Part shown: positions 1-11,069 of the stretch, one piece after another
Position numbering within the stretch: position 1 is the first letter of the stretch
Layout of the letters: the number at the start of each line of letters is the position of its first letter
Source: Acanthochromis polyacanthus
Lineage: Eukaryota > Chordata > Actinopteri > Pomacentridae
Assembly (NCBI RefSeq): GCF_021347895.1
Contig: NC_067119.1
Location: 6,150,534 to 6,214,533, forward strand
Reading direction: 5' to 3'
Length of the DNA: 64,000 nt
Program-made: the position numbers and the translations under genes
Notes under the pieces: generated by a model
What the model was told of the DNA's origin: nothing
Database searches by the model: none
What the model saw: only the letters and a program-made list of their open reading frames with translations

Positions 1-310
1 ACAAACGAGGAAAAAACAAATGAGACAAAAAGTTACAAAGCGACAAATAAACACAAATGAGACAAAAACACAGAACAACAAAAATGATACACAAAACAAC
101 GAATAAAGCAAAACAAACTACAAAATAAGACAAAAACCAAGCGAGGCAAAAAAGAAATAAAACGACAAGAACATGAGAAAAAAGACTTGTCTTGGTTGAG
201 AAATCATTTAAAATTTATAGTCCTACATATTTAATAACTACTTGATGGTATTTTATATTGAAAAGTAGTTGATGTTGACCAGTAAAAAGCCTGGTTTATA
301 ATACATCTCT
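1..310. mobile_element. hAT-type non-autonomous element fragment with (gacaaaaat)n minisatellite
   Basis: 1-180 is a degenerate repeat of acaaatgagacaaaaa units. It is followed by aaatcatttaaaatttatag, which recurs in the same order at 22430-22465 and 51245-51270. Those copies end in a hAT-like terminus; this one breaks down before reaching it. It lies in the PPIL2 intron at the window edge. Confidence 0.5.
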
Positions 311-942
311 GTCTCTAAATCTCATTTCCTGAAATAGGCTGCAACTTTTTTCTACCGTTATAGCTTAATGCCTCAAAGGACTCCAGTGTGAAGTCTTGGC
401 ATTCAAAAAGACTCAGACTGAACTTCCTGGATCGTATTTCATCTTCTTACCTGCTGCAACACATACACACGAATGACGCCTTTTTCCTGCTCTTTGACAC
501 GTTTCCGTTGTTAAACTCTCACACCTTCCTGCCATGGAAGGTCGGCCGCGGAGTCAAATAAAGTTCATTTCTCTAAATCTAGACGGATAACCTCGCAGGG
601 ACTGGAGCTCTGCTTCATCGTGCTCCTTGAAATCAGCCCACAGCGCTCTTGTCATGATTGAGCACATCAGTCTTCACTTCAGACGTGTCGTGTTGAATGG
701 TAAAAATGGCTGCACTGGCTGTGAATTTATCCAGCAGCCTTAAGTCTCTAATCATTACATTTTCATCATATATTTCATTGTGACAGATGTGCTGCCCTCG
801 TTTCATCTTCCCTGTCGAAGATCAATTCGACGTGGGGCGACCAGGTCTCTCCTGCTGCTGTATGGATGTATGGAGGACTTGTCATCTTAATAAATGAAAT
901 ATCTTTCTTTTTTTTCTTTTTTTTTTTTTTGTTCCTCCTTAG

Positions 943-1015
943 GGTTGTCGGTGGATTCGAGACCCTCACAGCTATGGAGAATGTGGAAAGTGATCCAAAA
1001 ACAGACAAACCAAAG
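943..1015 (+). CDS. ppil2: PPIL2 exon: end of cyclophilin domain
   Basis: The acceptor is a long T-rich tract ending ...ctccttag at 942, and the donor is aag|gtagag at 1016. The first base completes an Arg/Gly codon; then VVGGFETLTAMENVESDP is read. The GG motif and following helix are the C-terminal end of the cyclophilin fold. Ends in phase 0. Confidence 0.95.
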
Positions 1016-4000
1016 GTAGAGTCTATCTTTCACCTCTAAATGTAGGAATCAGAAAAAACAGGTTTGTTAAATTACATTTCGTTTTACAGTTTTGAACTTT
1101 ACCTGACTTCCTGGTCCAGAAGGAATTGAGAGAGCTTAGGTGTAGAATCAGTTAAAGTTCCAAGATTGGAAACTTTAAAAGCAGCAGAAAGGAGCAAGGC
1201 TCGGTCATAGTGCCATGGCGTCGTTTTGACCCTTACATGGATCATCTGAAGGTCAGGTAGTAAGACTACAAGTGAAGCAGAGGCCAGTAAAAGATGAGCT
1301 TGAAATACCAATGAGGTGCTAAGTTCAGTTTGCAGAGCAGAAATGTTGTCATAAAGCTGCTTTACAACCGGCAAAGGCAGCCACATTTGTTTTTTTCTGG
1401 GTTCATGTCGATGCCAAAAGTCATTTTCTTCAAAAAAAAATAAAATAAAAATCATCCTGTAAACAGAAACTTGATTTTCTATCTTAGTGTGTGGCAGATT
1501 ATGATGGAACTTAACATTTTAGATATTTTATCATTTACGCATCATTTGACGGTGACTTTCTGTTTCACAGTCGGAGATCAAGATCATCAGTACGACTGTG
1601 TTTGTGGACCCGTACGAAGAGGCTGATGCTGAGGTTTGAATTTTTCTGACTTCATACTAATTTTGTTCTCCCCACAGAGTGCACCAAGAATATTTTTAGT
1701 AGCGCACTGACACAGGAAGCACTTTTCTTTTCTACATAGTGTGCGTACTTAGAGTGCAAAGTGGATCTGTATTAAAGCACATTTGTCTGAGGTTAATTAT
1801 ACACAGCAAGCCATTGTCATTAAGGATATTTAAGGATGTTGACATTAGGGATGAGCAGTACAGATAAACAGTTCCTTCTCTCTATGTACATGTTATGATT
1901 TTGTGTCATTTTATCTTCTCTGGTGAATATTTACCCCATAAGCTTAATGCCATCACTTAACTTTAATGGTTATTGTTTTATTTAATGCAGCTGAAGAATC
2001 TATCATCCTAAAAATGTTTCATTTCAGACGATATCACAAACTTTTTTAAATACATACAAGGAGGAAAAAAGGATTAACCAATAAGACAGAAGACAAAAGA
2101 CATTCACGTCAGAAAATGCTTTTTTTTTTTTTTTTTTTAAAAAGATTAGCTATATAACCTGGTTGTTCCACCAGGGGGAGGAGGCATCACTCAGAGTACT
2201 GTCAGGTCCATGTTGACACGCAGAAAACGTTGTGAGGATTCAGCTAGCATTGGGCACCATGACAGTCTTCCATGACACTTAATGCCTACCAGCCAAAGCT
2301 TTCACAGAAGACTTTGTTGTGGTGCCCATTACTAGCTCAACTCAGGGTTCTCGCCAGCGCATTTCAGCGTAACGGCCCGTTACACTGTCGTACCGGAACG
2401 CTACTCTGTCAGTTCAAAAGATTACGCTGTGATTAGGGCCGCTACGCTGTTATTTTGACAGATAATGCCATGTGCGTTTGTTTTTATCGACTGGGTGCCT
2501 ATCTAGGTTAATTTATGTCTCCCAACCTCAGCCATACTTTCCTGTCGATTGACCCGTTCCTGTCTAAAATTAAGAGTCGCTTCCAATTTCGGGGTTGCAA
2601 TTAGCATGTCTCGGTTGTTTCCGTGATGCCATGTATGGTGAATAGTGACCTAAATCACGAGCATTTGGAGCATCTGCGTGATGCTCATTGGCTGACATCT
2701 GGGCCGGCCGCTCGCGAGATTTAATGAAGGCTATTGCGCGTGCGGGAGGACCTGCCGTTACACTGTAAAAAAAATCCTGGTGAGAACCCTGCAACTCCCA
2801 TAATCTTTTCTGCTTCTCAAGAGTTCCGTGTTGGTAAACAGAAAAGATTGTGGTAGATTAGCTCGCAATGGGCACCATGACACAGTCTTCTGTAATGCTT
2901 GATCTTATAGGCTAAAGTGTCCCAAGAATGTAGCAGTGGCTAATAGTCCTTTCCCTTAGAACAGCTGTTCAAGAGATATAAACTGAGCAGTAATTTCAAA
3001 AAGCATTCGAAGTGGCTAGATCAGGACACAAAACGGTCACCATTAAGTTCATTTTGTGTCAACTAATCATGCCTTGGAGATTATTGGTTAAGAAAACTGT
3101 TCAAAATTTGCATACTTTGGCTGCAAACCCTCAACAACTGAAAAACCTTCCAAGACCAAAAGTCTGCAAACCTTTCTAGACCTCAAACACCTTTAGCACT
3201 CAAAGCTTAGCCAAATATCTGCCACCAATATGTAGCACTATTATGCTATCATCGACGTCTAGTCAAATAGATGGAGTAACAAACTTGCATTGCTCTTAAT
3301 ACCTGCTTGCACTGTTTATGTTCTGAGTGTAACGTCCAGTTTGAATCTGGCCCATGTAAGGATGCCACTGGTACTATAAGTTTAGAGAGGTTTTTGTCTG
3401 CATCTTACAGATAAGATCCACACCAACATGTCAGAAACCTCTCAACACGAGAGTAAAGATCATTAAGGAAACCTCCCCATCCTCGCATCTGGTTTGCACT
3501 TGTGGGGATTTACGTGATTTGTGCCTTTCAGATTGCAGCGGAGCGAGAAAAGGAGCTTCAGAAGCAGGAGGAGGAGAAGCAGCAATCCAGCATCGCCCTG
3601 AAGAAAGCCAAGGAGGACCAGGCGCCAAAGACCTTCAAAGAAGGCATTGGGAAATACATCAAACCCCTCCACAATGTAAGGACACAACTTGAAATACTAA
3701 ATAACTGCTTTTAATGTTGAAGTGACTCATCCATTGGGCACCACTGTGCTGTATGTAACAGCTGCACAAACCTGAATATTTACTCCACTCTGTTGGCAGA
3801 ATTTGGATTAAAAAGTAGGAAAGTTTACTGCATATTTTCTCCCATTCTGATGGTAGCGACTTGTGAAAAAGGACAGTAATGAATGGATGATAAACATGAT
3901 TGCGTAGCGACATAGCACCGCAGAATGGGGTCCAAGCCTAATGTGAAAAACTGCCAATTATGGAGAAGATTACCAGTTCTCCCCCATGGGGATAATTCAG

Positions 4001-6162
4001 GTTTATTATCCGGAGCATATTTTTGCTGAGTTTTAGGTACATGGTGTTGTATTATGTGACATTTCACTTCACTTTCTCTTGTTTTGGGATAATATTCAGA
4101 ATGATCTTGCACCTTATAGCTGAATTTTATCGCTCAGAAGAGATCAGAACAGTAGATTTTTTGTACTTCTGCACCAATAAATTTAGCCACGTAGAGGTTT
4201 TTATGGTGGTTTTATGTTTAAATTCATTTATGATGTTCACTTTACACACCGTATGAACCCTGTAGCGATTGTGGAGATACTGAAATTACTGTCATTGTCC
4301 AAAATTCGGGTGCATTAGCTGAACTGGAGATATTGTACTTTGGCTAAAGGGTGTGTTCAGAAATGATGATGAGACTCTTGATGAGTTACCCAACATCATC
4401 CTGCTCCTGTCATCACATCATTTCATTTCATTTTGCAGAACATGTCAGTATTAATGGTTTAAATTACAGTCTGTTCATTTTCCAGGACAGTTTAATGTAA
4501 CTCTGGCATGTTTGATTTTTCAGCAGATATTAATGGTCCTTTAATGGGCCAGCTTTTTCATTTGTAGACTTCCAAGACGATGACTGTTATGTACTTCTAA
4601 AATTGACTCACAATGCTAGAAACATGTTTTGGCACGAACTTAAAGCATTAAGTATAGTCTGGACCATTTATTCTGCTTAATTGTGACTCAACATGACTTT
4701 TATTCTTCTCTCTACATCAAATAAGGGTTTTATATTTGCCCTAATCCCCAACTCTTCAGCTCTTCAGACCAGTTTTAGATCAATGTTTTGGTTTCCCAGC
4801 TGCACATTAACTCCTTTGTTGTGTCTCGCTGCTCTTTTCCAAACCCCTCTCTCATATATAGTAAAACTTTAAGCAGCTCTTCACATCAAACAGATGGAGC
4901 AGTATTCACCGCTTAACAACAAACAGCTGAGAGAAAAAGTCAGTGAGTGTCTTTAGCTGCCTGATGTTTGTTCTGTAGGAAGAGTTTGTGTACAGGCTGA
5001 CTTTGATCATTCATTTCGAAGACCTCCACCTTCCAAAACCTTAAAAATACTAAAATACCCAAAATCATGAAGCCCTTCAAAACTTCCATAAATTACAAGA
5101 TATCCAAACTATCAAGACCTTCAAAACTTCAAGGACCTCAAATCTCAAAAACCTTTAAGAAATTAAAAACTTTCAAAGATTAAAGACTTCCAAAGCTTTC
5201 CAGACCTGAAAATCTTCCAGTCCTCCAAAACTTCCAGAATCATAGTTGTCCACAACCCTTAAGACCTCAGAAACCTTGAAATTTAAAAAACTTCCAAGAC
5301 CACAAAATGCTGACCAGCCTGTAAGACCTTGAATACCTTCAAGACTCAGCTTCCTTTAAAACCTCAAAAATGTGAAATCTCAAAAACTCTCATGTCCTTA
5401 AAAACGTTTAAACCTGAAAGATTAAAGACCTCAAAATCTAAAACACCTGAAAGTCTTCGACATTGGTGCTGTTTTTAAAAAGTTAATTTTTCAAATCTTT
5501 AGGATCTCAAAAGCCAAGAACCATGGAACATCCAAAGCCTTTGAAATTTACAAAACTTTCAAGACCCCAAGAACCTTAGAAATTTCAAGACTTCAAAAGC
5601 CCAAGGACTTCCAAATTTTGCAGACCTGAAAAAACTAAAAGACTTGCAGACAATACACCAACTCAGAAATTTTGAAGACCTCCAAAACCTTCAAACCACA
5701 AACACTTTCAAGATGTTGAAGTCCTTAAAGTCCTTAAAACATGTCTAGGACTACCAAAATTTTCAAGGCTTGAAAAAAATGTAAAACCTCCAAACTTTAA
5801 AGTCTCAAAATCCTAACCCCAAGAACTACAAGAAGTCCTCACAGTCTTCCAAAAACTGCAAGAATTTTGAAGACCTCCCAAATCCAAATTGTCAAAACCT
5901 TCAACACTCCATCTTCTCCAGTGTGACAATATAGGAACTTTAGAGTTTAAACTGCTGGTTAAAACAATGAGGACATTTGAAAACTTCTCCTGGGATGTTT
6001 TAAACACCAATAATTAATCAAAATATTTATACTATGTTGACGTCTTCCTTGTTCTCCAGGAAACGTTCAGCGGCTGAAGACGACAGCGGTCCATCCACCA
6101 GTGGAGCAGCAGCCAAGAAGTCCAAAGGGAAGACGAGCTTTGGAGACTTCAGCTCCTGGTAG
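943..6162 (+). CDS. ppil2: PPIL2 (peptidyl-prolyl isomerase-like 2), 3' part of the gene, four coding exons
   Basis: PPIL2 is a nuclear protein with an N-terminal U-box (E3 ligase type) and a C-terminal cyclophilin domain, found with spliceosomes. Only the C-terminal part is in the window. Exons at 943-1015, 1571-1633, 3532-3675 and 6060-6162 encode the end of the cyclophilin fold (VVGGFETLTAMENVESD), then TTVFVDPYEEADAE, a Lys/Glu-rich linker with TFKEGIGKYIKP, and a tail ending FGDFSSW. These blocks match vertebrate PPIL2 in order. Splice sites are AG|..|GT throughout. One oddity: exon 3532-3675 ends in phase 0, whereas the terminal exon is in the PPIL2 frame only if preceded by a phase-2 end. 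The preceding exon (expected to end in FGR) is not in 1-942. Family identity is near certain; the exact C-terminal splice is not. Confidence 0.95.
1099..1455 (-). other. Unassigned open frame in a PPIL2 intron
   Basis: A 118-codon frame antisense to PPIL2, occupying most of the 1016-1570 intron. It begins with a low-complexity IFILFFFEE run and then looks more ordinary (VKQLYDNISALQTEL, VSNLGTLTDSTPKLSQ). I do not recognise a family. It could be an old transposon fragment or a chance frame, and it has no clear splice sites or promoter. Confidence 0.2.
1571..1633 (+). CDS. ppil2: PPIL2 exon: TTVFVDPYEEADAE segment
   Basis: 21 codons in phase 0 on both sides, from the acceptor tttcacag|tcg to the donor gag|gtttga. 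The segment is a PPIL2 signature immediately after the cyclophilin domain. It is too short to stand out as an open frame. Confidence 0.95.
2160..2990. repeat. Interspersed repeat flanking and interrupted by the 449-bp transposon
   Basis: On both sides of the transposon lie related blocks around ggcaccatgac...gtcttc (2255-2275 and 2870-2895) joined to tagctc. Similar wording recurs at 45930-46150 and 61990-62240, so this looks like a dispersed family. Class not determined. Confidence 0.35.
2343..2791. mobile_element. 449-bp non-autonomous DNA transposon with terminal inverted repeats
   Basis: The left end CAGGGTTCTCGCCAG and right end CTGGTGAGAACCCTG form a 15-bp terminal inverted repeat with one mismatch. 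The interior is notably CpG-rich compared with the flanks and has no transposase frame. The caact at 2338-2342 is repeated at 2792-2796, a possible target-site duplication. The CAGGG end suggests hAT, but hAT normally makes an 8-bp duplication. Inserted in the PPIL2 intron 1634-3531. Confidence 0.75.
3532..3675 (+). CDS. ppil2: PPIL2 exon: Lys/Glu-rich linker and GIGKYIKP motif
   Basis: 48 codons, from the acceptor gcctttcag|att to the donor aat|gtaagg. It encodes a charged, probably helical stretch (EREKELQKQEEEKQQ) followed by TFKEGIGKYIKP, matching the TFRQGVGKYINP block of mammalian PPIL2. It ends in phase 0 with PLHN. Reading past the donor meets a stop at about 3712. Confidence 0.93.
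5020..5830. repeat. Degenerate A-rich minisatellite in the last PPIL2 intron
   Basis: About 800 bp of loosely repeated phrases such as ccttcaaaacttcaaggacc, aagacctcaaa and cttccaaaacctt, roughly 12-24 bp per unit, heavily diverged and almost without G on the + strand. No gene content seen. Confidence 0.65.
6060..6162 (+). CDS. ppil2: PPIL2 terminal coding exon and stop
   Basis: The acceptor is ttgttctccag|g. The PPIL2 frame begins at 6061 (KRSAAEDDSGPSTSG) and ends GDFSSW with TAG at 6160-6162. The single base at 6060 before the frame requires a phase-2 upstream exon, which the visible upstream exon does not supply. A phase-0 join would hit a stop within six codons. Confidence 0.9.
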
Positions 6163-6420
6163 CACCGACAGATGCAGCTTCCACCAGTTTGAACTTTAAC
6201 TGATCAACCTGAGCGCAAACAGAATTAATTTCATTCATACGTTAGGTTTTTATATCAACTGTCATCTCCCAATAGTGTTTCTTGCATCCTGTGAATCTAA
6301 TCTATTAAAGCTACATTTTTTTCATAGATAAAGATTTGATCTCATTTTTTACATGTTCCTCAAAGTTTGAAGACTGTTGGTTTTTTGTTCCATGAACTGC
6401 TTTGAAGTGAATAAAATGGG
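6163..6420 (+). other. ppil2: PPIL2 3' UTR with polyadenylation signals
   Basis: A short untranslated region follows the TAG. ATTAAA lies at 6304-6309 and AATAAA at 6410-6415, so cleavage is expected within about 30 bases after one of these. Further AATAAA-like runs at about 6487-6510 are a less likely alternative. Confidence 0.6.
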
Positions 6421-7236
6421 CTGTGTAGTGTCGTCAGAAGGTGGCGCTGTAGGCTACAGGGATGGAATAATCGGAGTAGAAGAAGCTAAACTCAAAATAA
6501 ATAAATAAATCTGGAAATAAACAGTAAACTGTTCAAAAAATACTAGTTAAAAATTGTTGAAATAACACTTATTTCCTCAGCATTATGACAGTTGAATCAA
6601 CAGATCAGTTATGAACGTCATAAAACATCTTGTGTAATTGCATGAAGCTGTGCTGTTGATTCTTTTTTCAGATCTCGCTGTGCTGGTTGAACCTGCGGTA
6701 TCTGTGATGGCACCCTTGTGTCACATAACGCATAATTTATTGGATGCTCGGTTATCGGCCTAATGCTGCTGCACTCGAGCCTCATTATTTAGCTGCTGGC
6801 AGCGGTTGCCAAGCTTTGGGCTTTTACCTGAATGAATGCACCCTTGAGTGTCCTCGCCGTCTGCCCTGTCTGAGCGGGATTAAGCTTTGTAAACAGGAGA
6901 GGCGGAAAATGAAGTTGGTGCCCTCCAAAACTGAACTTCCTGACCTACACGATTATCCTTTTCACACATGGGGTGCTAAAACCGAGTCGTTCGTTCTCCA
7001 GCCAGCGGAAAATGAATTCCAGCAGGTTCTGGGACACCGAAGTCACTAATTGAATGAATAATTGAGGCGTGTGGTTGTTGCAGGGAATGGATGGGCGACT
7101 TGAGACGCAGAAGCAACAAGAAAACAGTAACTTTAGACACTTCTCTGTTCACATAATGCACCCAAGTGTCCAAGAGGAGGCTAAAAATACACCAGTTTAT
7201 TGGTTACACGTGTAAACATGGGCGTACATACATTAA
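6421..7236. other. Intergenic, no gene recognised
   Basis: Sequence after PPIL2. An open + frame at 6744-7049 (101 codons, starting MLGYRPNAAALEPHYLAAG) is the only sizeable frame. It shows no family motif, splice context or promoter and is left unassigned. Confidence 0.4.
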
Positions 7237-8125
7237 GGCACGTGTCAAACTCAAGGCCCACGAGATCATTTTACATTGATTTATTATTATTATCATTATG
7301 GCCCGATGATATGAAGCGCTGATAACACACAAACTACAGATCCCATAATGCAGTGCAACAGTTGCCTTGCCTAGTGTTCCTAGCCTTGCCGAATGATAGG
7401 TTAGCTGGGAACGTTTTCGTCTCATTTAAGTCAAGCGTCTGTTATTGTCTGCAACCCTATTGTAATGTCAAAGCTAGCCCTTAAAGGCATTAGAGGAGAT
7501 TTAATTTCCTACGACTTTGAACGTAGCATGCGCACATACAACCTCTCTCTAACCCCCCCCTTAACATTTACAAAGAAACGCCCCCCTCCAGAAACTTGCG
7601 TAGGACTCGTGAAGTTGTCTTTTACGGCTGGGTCCCCCTGGATCTTTATCTGCCATTATGTAAAAAAAGATGAGCAAAACAAGTCTCCAGCTAACTACGA
7701 AGCTATACCAAAGCAACACATACAGAAAACACTAAGTCCAAGCCGTATGTAATCTACATAACTAGGCCTGAGCCGGAAGATTTTTGATTGACAGGAAAGG
7801 GAGCAAAGCAAACACCTCAGTCCGAGCGTGTTGATTGGCTGATGTTTTTCAGGTTCTGCCATGTCCACAGTTATTTTATTTATTTATTTATTTATTTTAG
7901 AAACCATACATACAGTCCACTAAAGGTCAGTATATTCATTTTATGTGAATCAGACAAATTAAACAAAAAAAACATCCTCCATAATGCCTTTAACAATGGC
8001 GAAAAGAAAAGTTGATTCTGAAAACGGAGACTTTCAAAGCGATGGGAGGCTGAGTTTATGTATGTTGACATTGCCGGTAAAGCCGTGTGTCTTATTTGTG
8101 GAGCTAATGTTTCCCCGAAGAGAAA
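7237..8125 (+). mobile_element. hAT (Charlie-like) transposon remnant with broken transposase N-terminus
   Basis: Begins with gtgtcaaactcaaggccc, a hAT-type terminus. From 7996 a frame opens MAKRKVDSENGDFQS, the usual start of a Charlie-type hAT transposase. After one missing base near 8040 it continues WEAEFMYVDIAGKAVCLICGANV, matching the BED-finger region and its CxxC pair. The rest of the transposase is absent, and the element runs into a LINE/SINE-type tail. It also carries a (ttta)n run at about 7874-7900. Clearly dead. Confidence 0.7.
7996..8110 (+). pseudogene. hAT transposase BED-finger fragment, frameshifted
   Basis: The two reading frames join at about 8038-8042: MAKRKVDSENGDFQS in one, then WEAEFMYVDIAGKAVCLICG in the next. 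The CLICG cysteines correspond to the first zinc-ligand pair of the BED finger. It stops well short of the catalytic core. Confidence 0.7.
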
Positions 8126-8190
8126 TACTGAATTTCCCTTCAGAGATGAATAAAGTGATTCTATTCTATTCTATTCTAATGTGGCTGTAA
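8125..8190 (+). repeat. LINE/SINE-type 3' tail with (attct)n
   Basis: gatgaataaagtgattctat followed by attct repeats is the usual 3' end of teleost L2-like retroelements. Truncated copy. Confidence 0.6.
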
Positions 8191-8790
8191 TTAAGGACTT
8201 TATATGTTATTTGGGATCCAAAACTTGGGTCTTTGCACTATTTAGGCCAAATTTTGAGAATTTTATATGTTACAAGACCTAAAGAATTAATAACATCACC
8301 CTCAGAAAAACGGTTTACCAGTAAATCCATTTTAAGGGTTTGGTATCTCAAGAAAAAATGTTGAGGACACAGACAAAACTGTTATCTCCGCATTTTCCTG
8401 GTATTTCTGACCATTTGGTAACTAAAAATGTCTCTTATGAAACCTCAGTTTTAAAAAAATGCTCAAATTGAAATTCTTTATTCTCAACCTGTAATTTTAA
8501 AGGATAAATGTTAAGTACTTGCCTTTTCCAACCTCTCAGATGAAAAAATTTACTGCTTTTCTTTGTTTATAGACTTGTTGAAAATGGTGTTATTAGTGAG
8601 TAGTTTCCATCAGCTATATTTATGTACTTTTGGTGAGTTAAGAGCCAAAAAGGTTAGGACATGCTGGTTTAATTATTAGTTAGAAGGAAAAGTCAGTGTA
8701 AATAGGAAATATTCAAGATTCAAATACTTTATAATTGCCAGTTTTTAATGATTAAGATAAGATGCAAAGTTGTTATTTCTTGTCTGTTGG
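8190..8790. other. Intergenic, nothing recognised
   Basis: AT-rich unique-looking sequence with no coding frame or repeat that I can name. Confidence 0.5.
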
Positions 8791-8794
8791 CTGC

Positions 8795-8925
8795 AGGAGA
8801 ATAGAACAGAATATGCTTTATTGTCATTATACAATGTATAACGAAATTGGAAAGGTTCTCCTTTTCAGTGCAAGAAAATCTTAAGAAATAGTGCAATAGT
8901 GGAGGTGAACTTACACAACACTCTT
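8795..8925. repeat. Retroelement 3' tail (teleost non-LTR type)
   Basis: Contains tgctttattgtcattatac, aatgtataacgaaattgg and a caagaaaat end, a form common at 3' ends of fish non-LTR elements. Fragment only. Confidence 0.5.
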
Positions 8926-10640
8926 TTCCCACCGTCCAAAAATAATAATTTTATAAATGACGATAAAACGGGGACTGAGAAACTGAGGGAACACTACTAT
9001 AAACAACTGCAATGCAATAAACCCTAGTGCAGTGTTGTATATAGTTCTCTTGTCTCGGCAAAAATGATGTCGTTTTGTTAGAATCCCTAAGATATAAACA
9101 GTTAAGCAGTTTTAAGTCTTATAACCTTACAACAGACAGATTTAACTGGTATCAATCTTCTCTTCTGAGCGCCAATAAAAGCATTGCCCACAATGTCTTG
9201 TTTTATTTCAGCAAAGGAAGACCGGAGAGTTATTTGGTATTTACTGCCCTGTCCAGCGTCTAGTTTTATTATGGATAACACACTTAAACAGGCAGTAACA
9301 GCTGTCTGCAGCAGCTCCAGTTATGGGATGTTCTGTATACAGTTGTTCTAGAGGACACTTGACTCAGCTTGACTACTTGTAATCATTAGTCCACTTTTAT
9401 CTCCTGCAAGAGGCCAAGTAGAGGACACTGTCTTTATAAAGTCATCTCCACACCTCCTCGGTCCTGTAATAAAGAGTGACCAGAAGTCTCAGAGCGTACG
9501 TGCATAAAATGGAAATGTGAGTCGGTGGACATCATCATCATCGTCTCTTTATTTCAGGCCTCCGTTTGAAGTCGACTCCTGAGAATAGACATGAGCAGTG
9601 ATACAGCCGGGGAGAGGTTGTGTTGAGGACAGTTATTGTGGTCTAGTTCAGCATCTTCTTCCAGATTTTTTACACTATTTAGGAATATGTCTACCTTTTA
9701 AAAGCATAGTCCTGCTTATGTCCACATTCCCACTTTAAATTTCCAGAGCAGGACTCTATATAGCATGTTTTATGGCTTAAACTGAGGATTTTTGTCTTCT
9801 CTGTATATAAAGATGAACAAATAATACAGCAAATCATTTCAACCTTTAGTCGCTAGACTGGTTATATATTTAATATGTCTAATCATTTCATTAATCCAAG
9901 TTTAAAAAAAAAAAAAAAAAAAAAGAACATTTCGGATATCCACACCAGAAATTTCCCTACAGCAAATACTTTTAGCATTCATGTTTATGGGGTTTCTCAT
10001 CACCTTTACCAACAATTTGGCTGTAGCTGTGTTTTGCTTGTGACTAGTTGTAATTTCAGTTTCGAAAATCTGGAGTTTAGTCCTGACAGGTCATAAATCT
10101 AACTTCAAGATATCTACAGTGTTCTTTTAGATCTCTTAAATCAAGTTTGAACTGGTCAAAATGCTGTTGTAGATGTCTTAGGATGGATGGATGGATGGAT
10201 GAATGGATACTTCTGGGAGGATTACACCATCTAGATTTGGTTTGATTTGAGGTAGGAGAATCACATTCATACATCAACGATTTTGCTGTGAACTATGGTC
10301 ATGTCCTACAGGAATGTTTGCAGATATATGGACCTACAAAAATCCACATATTAGTGTGTAAAAATTCAATCAGGGCCCTTTTGTATTTAGCTAGAATGTG
10401 CCTTTAAGTTACTGAGTGTTGAGATTGGGCTCAGGCCTTAGCATGCCAGTTTCAGTAACTCTTTAGAGCCTTCCATCCATCATTTTGTGTTAAACAAATA
10501 TACACAGATTTTTCCACTAACATAAGTTGTCATGTAACATAGGGCTCTAACTTTTCAGATGTGTCTCGATTTGTTTCAGAAAGACGGCATTTGTAAGAAA
10601 TGTAATGTAAGAAATATTTGACTACCTAAGTTGAAGTTCC
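8926..10640. other. Intergenic; only simple repeats
   Basis: Holds a ~20-bp poly(A) run at 9904-9924 and an (atgg)n run at about 10182-10206. No gene, RNA gene or named element seen. Confidence 0.5.
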
Positions 10641-10652
10641 CAGTATGAGCAG

Positions 10653-11016
10653 GCTACCACTCAAAAGTTTGGGCTCACCCAGATAATTTCATGTTTTCCA
10701 CGAATAAGCCCACTTTTTTCATGTGCTAACATAACTGCACAAGGGTTTTCTAATCATCAATGAGCCTTTCAACACCATTAGCTAACACAATGTAGCATTA
10801 GAACACAGGAGTGATGGTTGCTGGAAATGTTCCTCTGTACCCCTATGGAGATATTCCATTAAAAATCACTCCATTTACCATTTAATTTATCACATTCACA
10901 ATGTCTAGACTGTATTTCCGATTCATTTAATGTTATCTTCATTGGGAAAAAAAACTGCTTTACTTTCAAAAATAAGGACATTTCTAAGTGATCTCAAACT
11001 TTTGATCAGTAGGGTA
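10653..11016. mobile_element. Tc1/mariner-type MITE, copy 1
   Basis: Starts ctaccactcaaaagtttggg and ends with the inverted counterpart near cttttgatcagtagggta. The body contains ttgcacaaggg-type and atgtagcattagaacacagg stretches shared with copies at 46595-46885 and 48943-49293. No transposase. Ends are more decayed than in copy 3. Confidence 0.75.
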
Positions 11017-11069
11017 TGGACACAGGTGAGTGTTGAGTTTTTGATTGTGCTTTAGCCTGCTCATACTGA

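Noticed and set aside
1..942. A further upstream PPIL2 exon
   Set aside because: No sequence resembling the SQFFITF...HTVFGR block with a donor was found in 1-942.
7465..7752. 95-codon + frame starting MSKLALKGIRGD
   Set aside because: Lies in the non-coding 5' part of the hAT remnant; no motif and no counterpart in transposase families.
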